In this document: one piece after another, positions 23,586-35,657 of the stretch | Layout of the letters: every line of letters starts with the position of its first letter | Numbering within the stretch: position 1 is the first letter of the stretch | From: Cyprinodon diabolis | Taxonomy: Eukaryota > Chordata > Actinopteri > Cyprinodontiformes > Cyprinodontidae | Direction of reading: 5' to 3' | Length of the DNA: 64,000 nt | Assembly (NCBI GenBank): GCA_030533445.1 | Contig: CM060065.1 | Span: 49,593,964-49,657,963, forward strand | Translations under genes and position numbers: made by a program | Notes under the pieces: model-generated | What the model saw: the letters and a program-made list of their open reading frames with translations, nothing else | Databases searched by the model: none | Told to the model about the DNA's origin: nothing

Positions 23586-26499
23586 CACTATTTTGTTTTA
23601 TATAGTTATAACTTTACTTTAAAATAGCATGGTGAGCCATGCATAACGAGTGAGAAAAAAAACCTAATATGCAAATGAAACCGAACTAATAATTCATCAT
23701 GTAAACTAGATAGATAAGATGTGTTATCATTGTCTAAATAAGTCAAGTATATAATTAACCTTGTAAGTTCTACTAATTTTTCTCTTTTCTATCTCACTGT
23801 GGTTATAACATGTTTACAAAGGATCCAAATGGGAAGAAATTCATATTTAAAGTAAATAGCTTTTTTTATATTCGGTCCAATACAACAAACCCACAATACA
23901 GAGCAGCAAACTTTATAGCAAACAAAAGTTGTAGAAAAACAAGAGAGCAGTGGAAACAAAACCTGGCTAATAGATATTTTAAAAGAAGGATCTAATGAAA
24001 AGTAACTGTTTCAGAGAAGTAAGAGGATACTTTATAAGCTGGGGTAGACGGAGAGAAGCAGTGACAAATTTTTCATATTTAATAAGAGTGGGAAGAGTCT
24101 CCCTCTTAAATGGAGGCAATAAAAAAGACATTTATGGCAGAAAAAGGAGGCTAAATGACAACCTGTCAGAGAAAAATGAAGTTATAATGTCTATAAAATG
24201 ATCACATCTAACTAGGGGTTGATGAAATTTAGCAATACTTGGCAAACTAAATCAGGAAACACGCCTTTTCAAGATTATTATGATTTGCTGTAACAAGGTG
24301 ACAGATCTTCTGTATTGCTACTGTTATATGGAAAATGCAAACAGCAGAATTAACTACATGGATGTCCAACAAACCACAAAATGAACTATTGGAGAAAAAC
24401 AATTGACCAAGAACAATGGAAAAACTGTAAAGGGGAATTTTTTTCGTCAATCGTCAGTTTGGACTCCAATAATTCATGTCTACAGGAAGGAGGTTGACCA
24501 GGGGCCAACATTTATTTTATCTCCTATAAGTCAAAAGGTAAGAAACAGGCATCAAATCTAAAATAACAGAATGGGATGTAGCTTTTAGACAATATCCGAT
24601 AAAATGACAAGAAAATTGGAAAATTAAAAAAAATATTTATCTCCAAAATACATACAGATACATACTAAAATAAATACTTGTAATAAAGTGTCTTAAATTG
24701 TTTATTTTCACAATTATTTGAATCCAAAATTACTTTTATTCTGATACTGCTGCAATGAAATTGCATTTAATCGATAGATATTTCTATATTGGCATTAGAT
24801 GTCTCTAATGGCATTTTGGCGGTGTCTCTTTAGTGATGAAGTCCAAGTCTTTAAGGTTGGAAGGCCTTCTTTCCATAACCCTCATCTTTATCAACCACAG
24901 ACTGGCAACCAAAAAAAATAAATTTTTAACTTCCAGTCAGAAGAATGAATTAATTAAATGAAGCTTATTGGCTCTAACGGTTATAACATAATTAAAGCAA
25001 AGGTTCATTTCAAGGGATAAAATGACACAAACTAGCATCTTTTAGCTAACACATAGCCAGGAAATCACCAGAAATGCTGATTCACTGACTTTATTATCAT
25101 GTAAAGCAATATTTAATGTGAGCACATGCATGACTCTGTTACATTAGTCACAATGAAAGTGGACTAGAAAGTGAATAGGATGCAAACTAGGCCCATATAG
25201 CAGAATGATTGTCTGCCTGATTGACAAACGATGCACCCAGTGAGGAATGAAGGAAGAGAAACGGGAAGAATGACAGAGAAAAATAAACTCAGGATCAAAG
25301 GAAAATTACACAAAAATGAAAATGACTTCAGCGCCATCTACAAAACACTCAGTCTTCAAAAAAAAAAAAAAAAAAATTAATCCTCAAAAAGATGAAAATG
25401 TTTTATCACTATGAGGACTTAACGAAAAAAGAAAACATTTATTCTTTGAAAAGTGCTAATTAGGGAATATGGTTAGGGTGGCTCTTCCTTCTTAATTAAC
25501 TGTAATGACTGCCATTAGGGAAGAGCAGTTTGCTTTCAGAAATGGAGAATTTTGATATTTGCATTTAATTGCATATTCACTTTTGCAAATGAGGATCAAA
25601 ATTTCATGACTGGGAAAACTTTCGTTTGGACTAAAAGATTTCCAAATGTACAATCTTGGATAAAATGGTGAAGTCATTAGGCTTCTTTATCGACCCTACT
25701 GGGACCATTTGCCTTCATTACAAAGTCTAGAGGGACGACTTTCACTCTAACATACACAGAGCAGAAACTAAAAGCCACTTTGATCTCAAGCAGACAAGCA
25801 GCTCTGCACTACATGTTAGAAAAAGGTGCAGCCCTTCCTCTGAGCCTGGAGGTGAGGGAAAGTGATGGCGAAAAAAAACAGACGAGAACAGGAGAGCGGC
25901 GTAGGCTGGTTAACAAGACAGGACAGGACAGCCAGTGAAATTCTATTAAAAAAGCAGGAATAAAAAAAAACACTGGTTGAGGGGAGAATGAGGTTGACAG
26001 AAAAGAAGGAGGGAGGTGAATGAAACAAGATATAATAAGATGAGTGGAGAAAGAACGCCTGAGGGGAGAGGAGAGACAGCTAGGCTGCTGACTTACCTGC
26101 CTGTAAGCACACACTTCACCCCCCCACCCGCTACCCTACCTAATACACACACAGAGCATGATGACAGCCTTTCTCATTTTTAACATCACCTCCAAACATC
26201 CTACGGTTTTGCCCTTTCTAAAGATGGCCGCTCTGCTGGTCTTTGAGTTCCACCTGCACTGATGCCTGGTGTCACACTCTCAGCTGTGGAACTTCACTGT
26301 GTTTTACCTAATGATGAATTATGTATCGGCCGCTGTCAACGGTGAGAAACGCAATTGCTTCAGTGATCAGGCAGATGGTTGTGTTTTGTCTGGCATATGC
26401 TGTGCATTTATTATGGGAATGGCGTGGATGACAGAACAGCCAGCTCCCAAACACGACATTTTCCTGCTCAAAAGCGTTCCTGCAGACGTGTCTGAAGTC
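23586..26499. other. Intronic sequence without a recognised gene
   Basis: AT-rich intron with ORFs of 60-101 codons lacking domain features. An A tract lies at 25360-25376. The 25809-26114 minus-strand ORF is low-complexity (Ser/Phe/Leu) and likely spurious. Confidence 0.5.
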
Positions 26500-26505
26500 C
26501 ATTGC

Positions 26506-27018
26506 TACGGAAGAGGATTAGGGCTACTGAAATAAAATAAAAAAGGTTAAGTGATTTTTTAAATTTTATTTCAGTACATTATGAGAAAAAGTCAGAATTC
26601 TGAGATTAAAGTCATAATTCTGAGATTCTGATTTTAATCTCAGAATTCTGACTTATTTTCAAAATTCAGACTTTGTTTCCCAGAATTCTGACTTTAATCT
26701 CAGCATTCTGACTTTAATCTAAGAATTTTGACTTTTTTCTCAGAATTAAAGTCAGAATTCTGAGAAAAAAGTCAGAATTCTGAGATTAAAGTCAGAATTC
26801 TGACTTTTTTCTCAGAATTAAAGTCAGAATTCTGAGAAAAAAGTCAGAATTCTGAGATTAAAGTCAGAATTCTGACTTTTTTCTCAGAATTAAAGTCAGA
26901 ATTCTGAGAAAAAAGTCAGAATTCTGAGATTAAAGTCAGAATTCTGACTTTTTTCCCATACTATACTGAAATAAACAGTTAACTTTTTTTTTTTCAGTGG
27001 CCCTAATCCTCTTCCGTA
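26506..27018. mobile_element. MITE with internal 72-bp tandem array and 6-bp target duplication
   Basis: The ends TACGGAAGAGGATTAGGGC and GCCCTAATCCTCTTCCGTA are inverted repeats flanked by CATTGC on both sides (26500-26505, 27019-27024). The interior is almost entirely repeats of the palindrome TCAGAATTCTGA joined by ATTAAAG or AAAAAAG spacers. Three consecutive 72-bp units at 26739-26954 are identical. Superfamily unknown; a 6-bp duplication is uncommon. A truncated relative is at 18251-18429. Confidence 0.85.
26739..26954. repeat. Three identical 72-bp tandem units of TCAGAATTCTGA palindromes
   Basis: The units run 26739-26810, 26811-26882 and 26883-26954. Each begins CTCAGAATTAAAGTCAG and ends TTCTGACTTTTTT, and I find no difference between them. 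Identity points to recent duplication or conversion. The transcript could fold into extended hairpins because each unit is largely self-complementary. Confidence 0.88.
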
Positions 27019-27024
27019 CATTGC

Positions 27025-28037
27025 TGCTGTTCATCCAGGATAAATAAAATTAACTCTTCAGTCTCAGCTTATAGATGCAGAAAGTCTCACGCCTGTCTAT
27101 AGCCACGATGTTAGCCCAACACTTTGTCACCCAATTGACTAAGTATAAAAAACTAAAGGTTGGGAGATTATGAGCTAGGCCATTTTGAAAATTCTTGTTT
27201 TAGGAATTATCACTATTCTAATTGGCTAATAGAATATTTTATTCATTTATTACCTTCCATCTACAGTATGAGAAAAATAAAAAGGGATCTGGACAAACCA
27301 TCTCGACAAAATAAACCAGCTTTTCAATTCAAAAGCTTTTTTCTGCCCAATTATTGAACAAATAATTTTATGAGCACGATGACATAAATGTATTGTTTCA
27401 ACCCAACTATTTAGGTTATTTAAAGGGGTGATGGGTATTTATTCTACCGTATTAATTGTGTAATTGTGGTATTTTCTTTAATATTTCTTTTAAAAAATCT
27501 TTAAAATTCAACAATACATATAATCCTATGTTTGTCAGCCTGATTATTTCATTTAAAGCATGTTTAAACATGAAATTTGTACATGCAAAAAGCCGGTTTA
27601 AGCAGTTTTTTTAACAAAGTATTTTTTCGAATAAAGAATTCTTTGTTTACTTGAGTAAAACTATGTTTAACTAGAGCTAATCTAAGATACATTTTGGCGA
27701 CTGTACCTCTGGTCATCACTGTATTTAATAGAAAAGGGCAAATGAAAGCCTCTCCACCCTGTATCCTCCATCCTTCCTACATAAGACATCTCTCTGTTGC
27801 ATTATATTGGACCTAATTCTGACACACGTCTTCTTTATTATGCCAGAAATGAATCCCTATCTCTTACCAATGCTGCTGTTATGGTGAAAATATTCCTTGC
27901 ACAAAACCACAATCTTATTTCTTAATTAATTGTGTTAATTCTAACATCTTCAACAGCCTGTTAGGATTTATGCAGACATCCTCTATCAGCGACGTTGCTG
28001 TTTATCACCTCTGATCCTTCTCAGCTTCTGATTCAAA
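27025..28037. other. Intronic sequence without a recognised gene
   Basis: AT-rich sequence without ORFs above 65 codons and without recognised repeat ends. Confidence 0.5.
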
Positions 28038-28041
28038 CGGA

Positions 28042-28090
28042 TTTATTAAAGTAATTATCCTCTGGGATTATTGAAGTATGTCTGATTTGC
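28042..28090 (+). repeat. Retroposon 3' tail fragment
   Basis: The words AAGTAATTATCCTCTGGGAT and ATTGAAGTATGTCTGATT match the common fish retroposon tail also seen at 60940-60990. Only the tail survives. Confidence 0.4.
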
Positions 28091-28442
28091 TGCACTTCTT
28101 GCCCTGAACATATATGCATTTTTTGGACATTTTACTGCATCTGCTTAGAGGCCTGCCTCCCTTCGCAATTATTTTCACAGCGGACATGATGTCACTCTGA
28201 CCTGGTCCCTCCGCTCTTCTATCATCATATCTTGACATTCCGAGCACAGCAGAGGTTGATGCTGCACCTCCATGCAGCTCGGCCAAATGGGCGTTATTTG
28301 GCAGATAAGATAAGGACTTTATCTAGTGTTTACATTGACAAACAGAACCGCATAAAGTTAATGCTTCAACATAGTTGCCATGAAACAATGTAAATAATCT
28401 CAAACTGGATTCATATTTCTGCTCTTGCACGCCTCCCATCTG

Positions 28443-29311
28443 CAGGGTTCCAACAGCATAAGGCAAGTTAAATTCAAGACTTTTTAATGCCACTTGAAAT
28501 AAAAATTTAAGACCAAATTCACAAGAAAAACCCGCTTGCGACAACTTAACCCAAAGGTTTATTTTAACATAAACCACTGCACCAATGTTTCAGATTTTGA
28601 AAAGCTTCCCATACAGGAAGAAAGCTAAAAACACACAAATGACAGATATATTTGAACAATTATTTAACTGAATTCATAAACTTTGTTTTAGCAGGGAACA
28701 AAACAAATCAGTTTTAAAGCCCCAACATAACCAGTGCTAAGTCTTTTTTGCAGCTATTTTTCTTTGTATGGTTTTCTTAGTATGTTTGATTTGGTGATAG
28801 AGACAAGGGTGGAACTAAACTGAGAAATACCGGCTGTTTCTCTGTAACTCCATTTAGACGCTTTGTGTTTCGTGCTTCGCATGTGCGACTCCACTGCCTT
28901 AATTCCCATCGTTCTGAGCTTGAATCGCTTCTTGCACAAAATCCACTGATCCTCATGTATGTTCCCTGGTTTTAGCCATGGAGAAAACTCTTGGCTGGAG
29001 ACAATTTTCATTACATTTACACTTGCTCATATTTTCCAGACATAAAGTTAATGGCGCATCTCCCAAATGTCCCGGCCGCAACAACGCTTTTATTGGTTCC
29101 GCTATCGGGACGGAACCAATAATGGTGAGCAGTTATTTTTTTTTTATAAAAAAAAGGTAAATTTTTATGTTTTATTTAGATTACAAAAATAAATCATAAT
29201 AAAAATAATTCTATTTATGATGTTTCAAAAATTAAAACTAATTAAGGCCTTAGTTTTATTTTGAAAATTTCAATGCCTTTTAAGACTTTTTAAGGACCTG
29301 TGGGAACCCTG
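28443..29311 (-). mobile_element. hAT-like element with 5-bp target duplication and zinc-finger remnant
   Basis: The ends CAGGGTTCCAACAG and CCTGTGGGAACCCTG are inverted repeats flanked by the perfect 5-bp duplication ATCTG (28438-28442, 29312-29316). Subterminal blocks (AAGACTTTTTAATGCC and GCCTTTTAAGACTTTT) are inverted too. A minus-strand reading frame inside (29011-28754) keeps part of a U1-like zinc finger. Five-bp duplications fit a minority hAT group rather than the usual 8-bp type. Confidence 0.78.
28754..28978 (-). pseudogene. Transposase zinc-finger relic with a lost cysteine
   Basis: The frame encodes SPWLKPGNIHEDQWILCKKR then FKLRTMGIKAVESHM and STKHK. The pattern C-x2-C...H-x5-H is expected for this finger, but here the first Cys position is Trp (W-I-L-C), so the metal site should be broken. 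The remainder, including HMRSTKH, is kept. A start codon lies at 28978. This is inferred to be the N-terminus of the element's former transposase. Confidence 0.55.
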
Positions 29312-29316
29312 ATCTG

Positions 29317-30650
29317 GCATTATTTCACTTGCAAATACAGGTGAGACTCACTTATGAATGAACAGCATCGCCCTCTACTGGACAGACTATAACACAAAGA
29401 ATTTCTTTTTAAGATTAATTAATTAATTAATCACATGCAAATATGTCAATTATTTGTTTACTCACTTTACAATCTGATGCTAAAAAAATCTATTAAAACA
29501 TTATTTTGACACAATGCCCATTTCAAAAGTGTTTTTAGTGAAACAGGGTGTCCGTGATTCCTGTTATCTTCTGTAAAGGTTAATTATGTAACTCCGACCC
29601 AAACCACCTCCTCTTCGCCCACCAGTACAACTGTACCTCCCAGTCCAATAAACAGCATACTGCACCATGTTTTCACTATTAATACAGACTATTTATTAAA
29701 CTGCATATCCTAACTATAAATAACCAACACAGATGTTACTAAATAAGAATTGCTGCTGTGCAAAACTACGCTGTATTCTGCAGAATGACAATTAAGGTTA
29801 ATGTTTTTTCTTTCAGTTTTTAAAGAACTCTAGAGCTGCTGCAGTTTAGTAAATCTTTTTTTTTTTTCTTTTTTCCGGTGAGCTCATAGATGAGGGCAAA
29901 ACTACAGTACAGGTCAATGAAAGCTGAGAGGGATCTACAGGCGGGTTGGCAGATACATTGCATTATTTGTAGAAAAAAAATGTAGTGCTGAACATGGGGG
30001 GGTGGGGGGGGGGGGGGTAGTGCAGGTGAAAGAAGAGAGTGAGAATTGAGAATGTGATGGAAATAATTTCCATCCCTCTCTGGATCACCTACAGTGGTCC
30101 TTTTCAACTTCTTCCTCTATTTCTACTCACTGACATGGAAGATTTACCTTTGCCTGATGATTTTATTTACATTGCTTCCTCTGTTTTTGTTTTTTAGTTT
30201 TTTAGGTGAAGGCAGTTTGTAACGAATATAAAAATATGTTTGGCGTCAAACATATTTCCAGTAATGTTGATCAAGTTAGGCGAAGAGAAAACACATTTGC
30301 TAGACGTCGAGTTAATTAGGCTGGAACAAGAAAAATTACTATGAAGAAACAGATTGACGGGAAATCACCGCCGAGGGGATTGGATAAGATAGACGCAGGT
30401 AGTTGTGATAACCTCAGGTTCTTTTAGAATTAAATATATACTAATTAATCAGCCAGATTAATATAGGAAAATAGAGATGCCTCCTTGTGACTGAAATCAA
30501 CACATTTCAGTTTGACTGTGAGCAGCTGGAAGGGTTGGGTTTTAAAGACTCCAACGTCTCAGTATCAAGATAAACACAGTAAATTGCTCTGGCAACGGTG
30601 CAGAATGACGTGGAAATACTTAAATATTAAAGGTATATAGTCACAATATT
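29317..30650. other. Intronic sequence with a long G tract
   Basis: No gene recognised. A G-rich run at 29995-30018 (interrupted by one T) could form a G-quadruplex. A T-rich tract lies at 29857-29875. Confidence 0.5.
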
Positions 30651-31308
30651 GGTGACAGTGGTGTTGGATGTATGAGTTTGCCCTGAAATCGAAGGGTTGA
30701 CGGTTCAAGCCTTGGCTCCGGCTTTCAGTGTTGTTGTGTCCCTACTAGGGGTGGAACGGTTCACAAAATCCACGGTTCGGTTCAGTTCGGTTCACGGTTT
30801 TCTGTTCGGTATATGTTGATCGTAGGTCACTCTAAATGCCAAGCGGTCCCATACAGCAGACGTATAAAGTGCTGCTGGCACGTCTTCCAACTCCTGTTCT
30901 TTCCCACTCGCCATACCCACACAATTCTCCATTTTTTCTGCTACACCCGGCTACGCTGCTTCGCTTCTTCTTCTTCTTGTTTACTACTGGTGGTTGGCTT
31001 TGGTCGCAGTACCGCCACCTTCTGCTCTGGAGTGTTCGCCTATGAAAAAAAGGAGCAGCGCATGAACCGAACGCAACACACGCGAACCGAATGGAGACAG
31101 TCGAAACGAACGGTTTGGACGATTTTCATAAACCGTTCCATCCCTAGTCCTTAAGCAACACACTTCACCTGTATTGTCTACTGATGGTGGTCAGAGGGAC
31201 TGGTGGCGCCTGTGTGCGGCAGCCTCGTTCTGCCAGTGTGACCCAGGGTAGCATTTGCTACAATGTAGCTCGCCACCATCAGTGTGTGAATGAGAGCATG
31301 AATGACTA
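30651..31308 (+). repeat. tRNA-derived SINE, copy 2, split by a transposon and lacking its tail
   Basis: The left part (GACAGTGGTGTTGGATGTAT, GACGGTTCAAGCC) and the right part (CTGTATTGTCTACTGATGGT, CTACAATGTAGCTCGCCACC) together match the SINE at 1046-1375. They are separated by the BED-finger element at 30746-31146. The GCGCTATATAAG tail is absent. Confidence 0.75.
30746..31146 (-). mobile_element. Non-autonomous hAT-like element with truncated BED-finger exon, copy C
   Basis: The ends TAGGGGTGGAACGGTTCACA and AACCGTTCCATCCCTA lie in the SINE and are flanked by GTCCCTAC and GTCCTTAA (6/8 match). The minus-strand frame from the ATG at 30914 reads MASGKEQELEDVPAALYTSA and RVTYD, then stops matching. 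The CxxC half of the finger is deleted. This is the shortest of the three copies. Confidence 0.75.
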
Positions 31309-32910
31309 AATCTAATTAATAACACCATAGTTGCTTAAAAAGTTTTTTTTTTCCTGAAATGTTAATGCTACCTGCTGGCAGGTGATTCGTCATATTCATA
31401 TTTTACATGTAGATTTTAATCAATTTGTTAGTAAAGAGAAGCCCTAAAAAAAGCCTTTGTGTATTTATAATAGTAATGAAGCTATAATACTGCACATGTG
31501 TACAAGGAGTGAACAATGAAGCAGTCTACTGCTGCAAAGCCATTAGCACCTCAGTTTAAAGAGAAATAAAGGAATAAAGTGTGCAGTGGGGAGGAGAAAT
31601 AAAGCTGATCAACAGAAATAAAGAAAGACAGCTGAGGCAGGGCTGAGTGAAGGACAGCCAATAAGAAGGGAGAAAACAAAGACATTAGACCTTGTAAGCC
31701 CTTCATCTCAGGGAGAAGCTTGACCCTTAAAGGTTTTATTTCCAAACTATTCAAAGAAACATCCTCCTCTGACATTTCCTAGGCTGATAAAAAAGAAGTT
31801 GGAAAAAAACAATAGATTTGGTCGATATTAAAAAGGAACCAGAATGTCCGATAAAAACAGGTAAAATGATAGAAGACGTTCCCTCACCTAAGAAAGCTTT
31901 AACACATGATCACATTCAAACCCAGCATACTGGGCACTTCCCCTCAGGCTCATAGATCATCATCAATTTAGGAAGGGCAAGTTTGTTCACTAAATATTTG
32001 ATGGGCACCCTGTGCTGCAATGAGATTAAAAGATTAATCTTGGCAGCGGAGATGTATTTATCAGTTTAAAGATGTTACTGTGTGGGTATATGTGCATGTG
32101 CAACGCAAAGAACTACAAATTAATATTAAATGAACACTATGCTAATATTGACAGCTCTTTAAACTAAAATATCAGACAGAAAATAGGGCAACGTGTCAAT
32201 CACCTGATGCAGCTTTAACACGATACTTAATATTTAAAATAAGCTTTAATAATCAGCATTACAGCTGATATATTACCTACTTATTTTTATTTTATAGTCT
32301 TGCAGTAAAACTTCCTACTGGTTTGTGCCAAAAGGTTGTTTCTAACAATGACTTTGCTCTTTATGATTTTAGGCATTAAACTGTAAATGCTAAGCCAGCA
32401 TGATTCGGCAGTTTTTAAATATAAAGAAAAGCAGGCCTGACATGAGTCGACAAACTGGGCTATTTATTGGCCTGTAGATACTGAGGTGCACCCTGCTGTA
32501 ACTAGTGGATTAATATGAACAAGGTTTGACAGTTTTTCAAACAAAGAACTGCTGCAAGACTGGGGGAAAGAAGCCAGGTTCATGCTGACTCTTGGGAAGT
32601 CATTTTACTTGTGAGGAGAAGGAGAGCAAAAACAAAACAGAAGAAAAACAACAATTCTTAAATTGGCCTCCAAAGGAAAGGACGCCTACTAACTAGACAA
32701 TTAAAAGTGGCTTAAACAAACATTGATTGAAAGAAAATAATATAAATCACTGCCAGGCCCAACAATACAACCATTTATGTAATTTATTTTTAGATATTAT
32801 TTCCTGTTTTTTAAATTGTTTTTCATATTTATTTATTTTATTTTATATGTCAAACAGACTGAGTTGGATGAATTGCATAATTTCAAATTATGTTTTCCAG
32901 ATCCCAGGAG
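31309..32910. other. Intronic sequence without a recognised gene
   Basis: AT-rich intron; ORFs of 64-74 codons without family features. No repeat ends recognised. Confidence 0.5.
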
Positions 32911-33157
32911 TGTTGGCCTAGTAGGTTAGGGCAGCTTGTGCTCTGAGAAGGTTGCAAGTATCCAGTTCGATCCCCACTGCCAGCATCCTGGATCCCTGAG
33001 CAAGACCCTTAACCTCACTCTGCTCCCCAGGTGCCACGCAATGGCAGCCCACTGCTCTCCAAGGGGATGGGTTAAATGCAGAGGGTGGATTTCATTACTT
33101 TGTACTTGTGACAGTGTAATGACAATAAAGTTGAATTCTATTCTATTCTATTCTTCA
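32911..33157 (+). repeat. tRNA-derived SINE with (ATTCT)n tail
   Basis: The head has a B-box-like AGTTCGATCCCC at about 32965. The body has CCCTGAGCAAGACCCTTAAC and GGCAGCCCACTGCTCTCCAA. The tail reads TGACAATAAAGTTGAATTCT and then repeats ATTCT. Better preserved than its relative at 8095-8330. Confidence 0.78.
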
Positions 33158-33640
33158 TCTCTGGGGTTGGGCTTTCCTCTGGAGTCAGGAGCAAAGATGC
33201 ATTCCTATTGGTCTGTATGGACGTCAGAGACCTTTTAAATTGGGTTTTAAGTGAACATAATCTAATCTGTACAACATAATTTGAAGATGCAACTTGGCTA
33301 ATCCAATTTGAAAAAGACGTTTGAATAAAATATGTAAATAAATAAAAAATGTCAATTTCAAAATGTTGTTTTGATTAAGAAGCGTTTAATTTCTGAATCA
33401 CAATTTTATTCCGATTTCTAATCACAAAAAGTGTTCTTTACTTGAAACAGCAACAGAACAACATTCGCTCCATAGAGGGATAATTAGTGGTGTGCCGTTT
33501 GATCGGCCATCCGTCAAAATTGGTCAATTTTAATGAAAAACCTGATCACAGTCTTCTGTTTTCCTTGAAGGTGAAGCACATCCAAATGCACCAACACACC
33601 AAATACAACATAATTAAAAACAAGCATTTGGTGGAATATA

Positions 33641-33967
33641 GGGTTGCTCAGAGACGCAGTGGGTAACACCGTTGCCTTGCAGCAAGAAGATCCTGGGTTC
33701 GATTCCCAGCCCGGTGTCTTTCTGCATTAAGTTTGAATGTTCTCCCCATGCATGCGTGGGTTCTCTCCGGGTACTCCAGCTTCCTCCCACAGTCTAAAAA
33801 CATGACTGTTAGGTTAATTGGCTTCTCTACATTCTCATTAGTTGTGAGTGTGCATGGTTTGGGTTTTTGTGTTGCCCTGTGGAAGACTGGCAACATGTCC
33901 AGGGTGTACCCCGCCTGGATGGATGGATGGATGGATGGATGGATGGATGGATGGATGGATGGATGGA
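33641..33967 (+). repeat. tRNA-derived SINE ending in (TGGA)n microsatellite
   Basis: The tRNA-like head has an A-box-like AGTGGGTAACACC and a B-box GGGTTCGATTCCC near 33694. The body (TGTTCTCCCCATGCATGCGT, CCGGGTACTCCAGCTTCCTC, GGTTAATTGGCTTCTCTA) is a very common teleost SINE body. It ends CCAGGGTGTACCCCGCC and runs into 13 TGGA units (33916-33967). ORFs of up to 140 codons here are artefacts of the repeat. Confidence 0.82.
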
Positions 33968-35633
33968 CAAACTGCAGCCGAATGGCAGCCCACTTCCCTG
34001 AAACTTCCAGCAACATCCCGCCAACTTCTCCTGGGCGTGCATATTTTTTACTCTGACTCCACCCTTTCACTGAATTACAGGGTCTGACCAGGAGAGGATG
34101 CTTCTCTTTTGACCTTAACGTCCAAAAATCATGACAGAAAGAATATTTTAGTACAAAGATCGTTGTTTAAAAAGGAATCGTAGGGGACCAGCCAAAGACC
34201 CATTAAGGAAAGTGGGGAAATTTTTTATGTCTAATACAGTAATGCTTCACTACATTCTCCTCCATGAACATGATGGTCAGAAAAATGTAATCCGCAAAAT
34301 GATTTGATTAATTGTGTAAAGGAGCAGCAGTAAGAAGCTTTCTGCGCTCACTGCTCCGGCGTAAATATTTCAGAAACGCACTGTAGTCCCACTGAGACTG
34401 ACAGACAGTGGAGTCTCACAGCATATGTCTCCTTAAAGTGGCAGGATATATCTTAAAAAACAAAAAATTTAATATATGTATTTAGACTTTGGCTGTGTCC
34501 TAACATGATGCACATAATTTGTTGGAAAAAAAATTGCATTTGGCTTTGAACATTTCTTTTTGTTTGACATTATTTGGTATCAGCAGTTTTGCTATATTTG
34601 AAAGTAGTTTTATGCGTATAACTGTTTTAAATCTGTTACATTAAATCTGTTAGCAGGTTTTTAATTTGTCCTTTAGACTACATACTTGCTGCATTGTTCC
34701 TGCAAGTTTCCAATTGTATGTTTTGCCTTAATAGGTGATTTTATGAGTCAAGTCTGGCCAATGGTAGCATTTATACCTAAAGAGACAAAAAAACTAATGG
34801 CCAGTGGTCGCTATTGATAATAATAATAATATGTAAAAAGATCTTTTTTTCATGCTATTATTGTTTCTCATGAGCTGAAACCCTTTTTCCCATTAAAAGA
34901 CCATTTAAGGTACCCAGCAGCGTTCTCCCCTCCTCCCACCGCTGCAGCAGCTCAGACAGATGACCACTTCATGCAGCCTGGAGATTAGAGAACCAGTGAA
35001 GATTTGCTGAGGATAAATGTAAAGCTGAGCAGAACAATGCATAAAACTGGCCAAGATTGTCTAAAGGGATAAGATAGTCAGTAAAATCTGGCTCTGTATG
35101 AGATGGTGAGTTGATTGTGTGGGACTGTGAGCCTGTAACTCTCTGTACATGTGTGAGATAAGCCCAGTGGGTAAAGGGTGAGCGCGTGTGTGTGTGTGAA
35201 GAAGGGGTGTTACGTGATGAAAAGGCTGTAGTGAAACGGGCCGAGCTAGAACGACCATTCAGCCCTTTTTCAGAATCCTTTGAAGCTACACTACTTCAAA
35301 TGCAGAAGCTTAAAAGACCAAGAAAAAAATGGATCTGCCACACTAAAGTCACAAACACATCTGTGAGCCAAAGGCAACTTGTCCAGGGATACACATTTAT
35401 TTATTTATTGTGTTTTATCCACATGAATCAGATTTCCTTCCGAATTTGCACCGACAGCCAGAGAGGCTTTAGTTTCAGGATGTTTCTCCTCAACATCCAA
35501 ATGTTTCATTGTGTAAGTTTCTCTTACTAGCATGAAAAAAGGAGATTTAAAAGTTTACCTACTCTGTATAAACATCTGTTGAATAACATCTGGCTTACTA
35601 GTGTTAGGGCTTTATGTTTCAGTCAACAGGGAT
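33968..35633. other. Intronic sequence without a recognised gene
   Basis: AT-rich intron with a short (TAA)n run near 34818 and (GT)n near 35185. The 114-codon ORF at 35186-35530 has no recognised domain. Confidence 0.5.
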
Positions 35634-35657
35634 ATTCAACCTAGGGCTGGGCGATAT

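Noticed and set aside
25809..26114. 101-codon Ser/Phe/Leu-rich minus-strand ORF
   Set aside because: Low-complexity translation of a purine-rich tract, no signal peptide or domain pattern.
30813..31154. 113-codon plus-strand ORF
   Set aside because: Antisense of BED copy C, translating element ends and the reverse of the finger.
33648..34070. 140-codon minus-strand ORF and overlapping plus-strand ORFs with HPSI / MDGW repeats
   Set aside because: They are translations of a tRNA-derived SINE and its TGGA microsatellite, not a protein.
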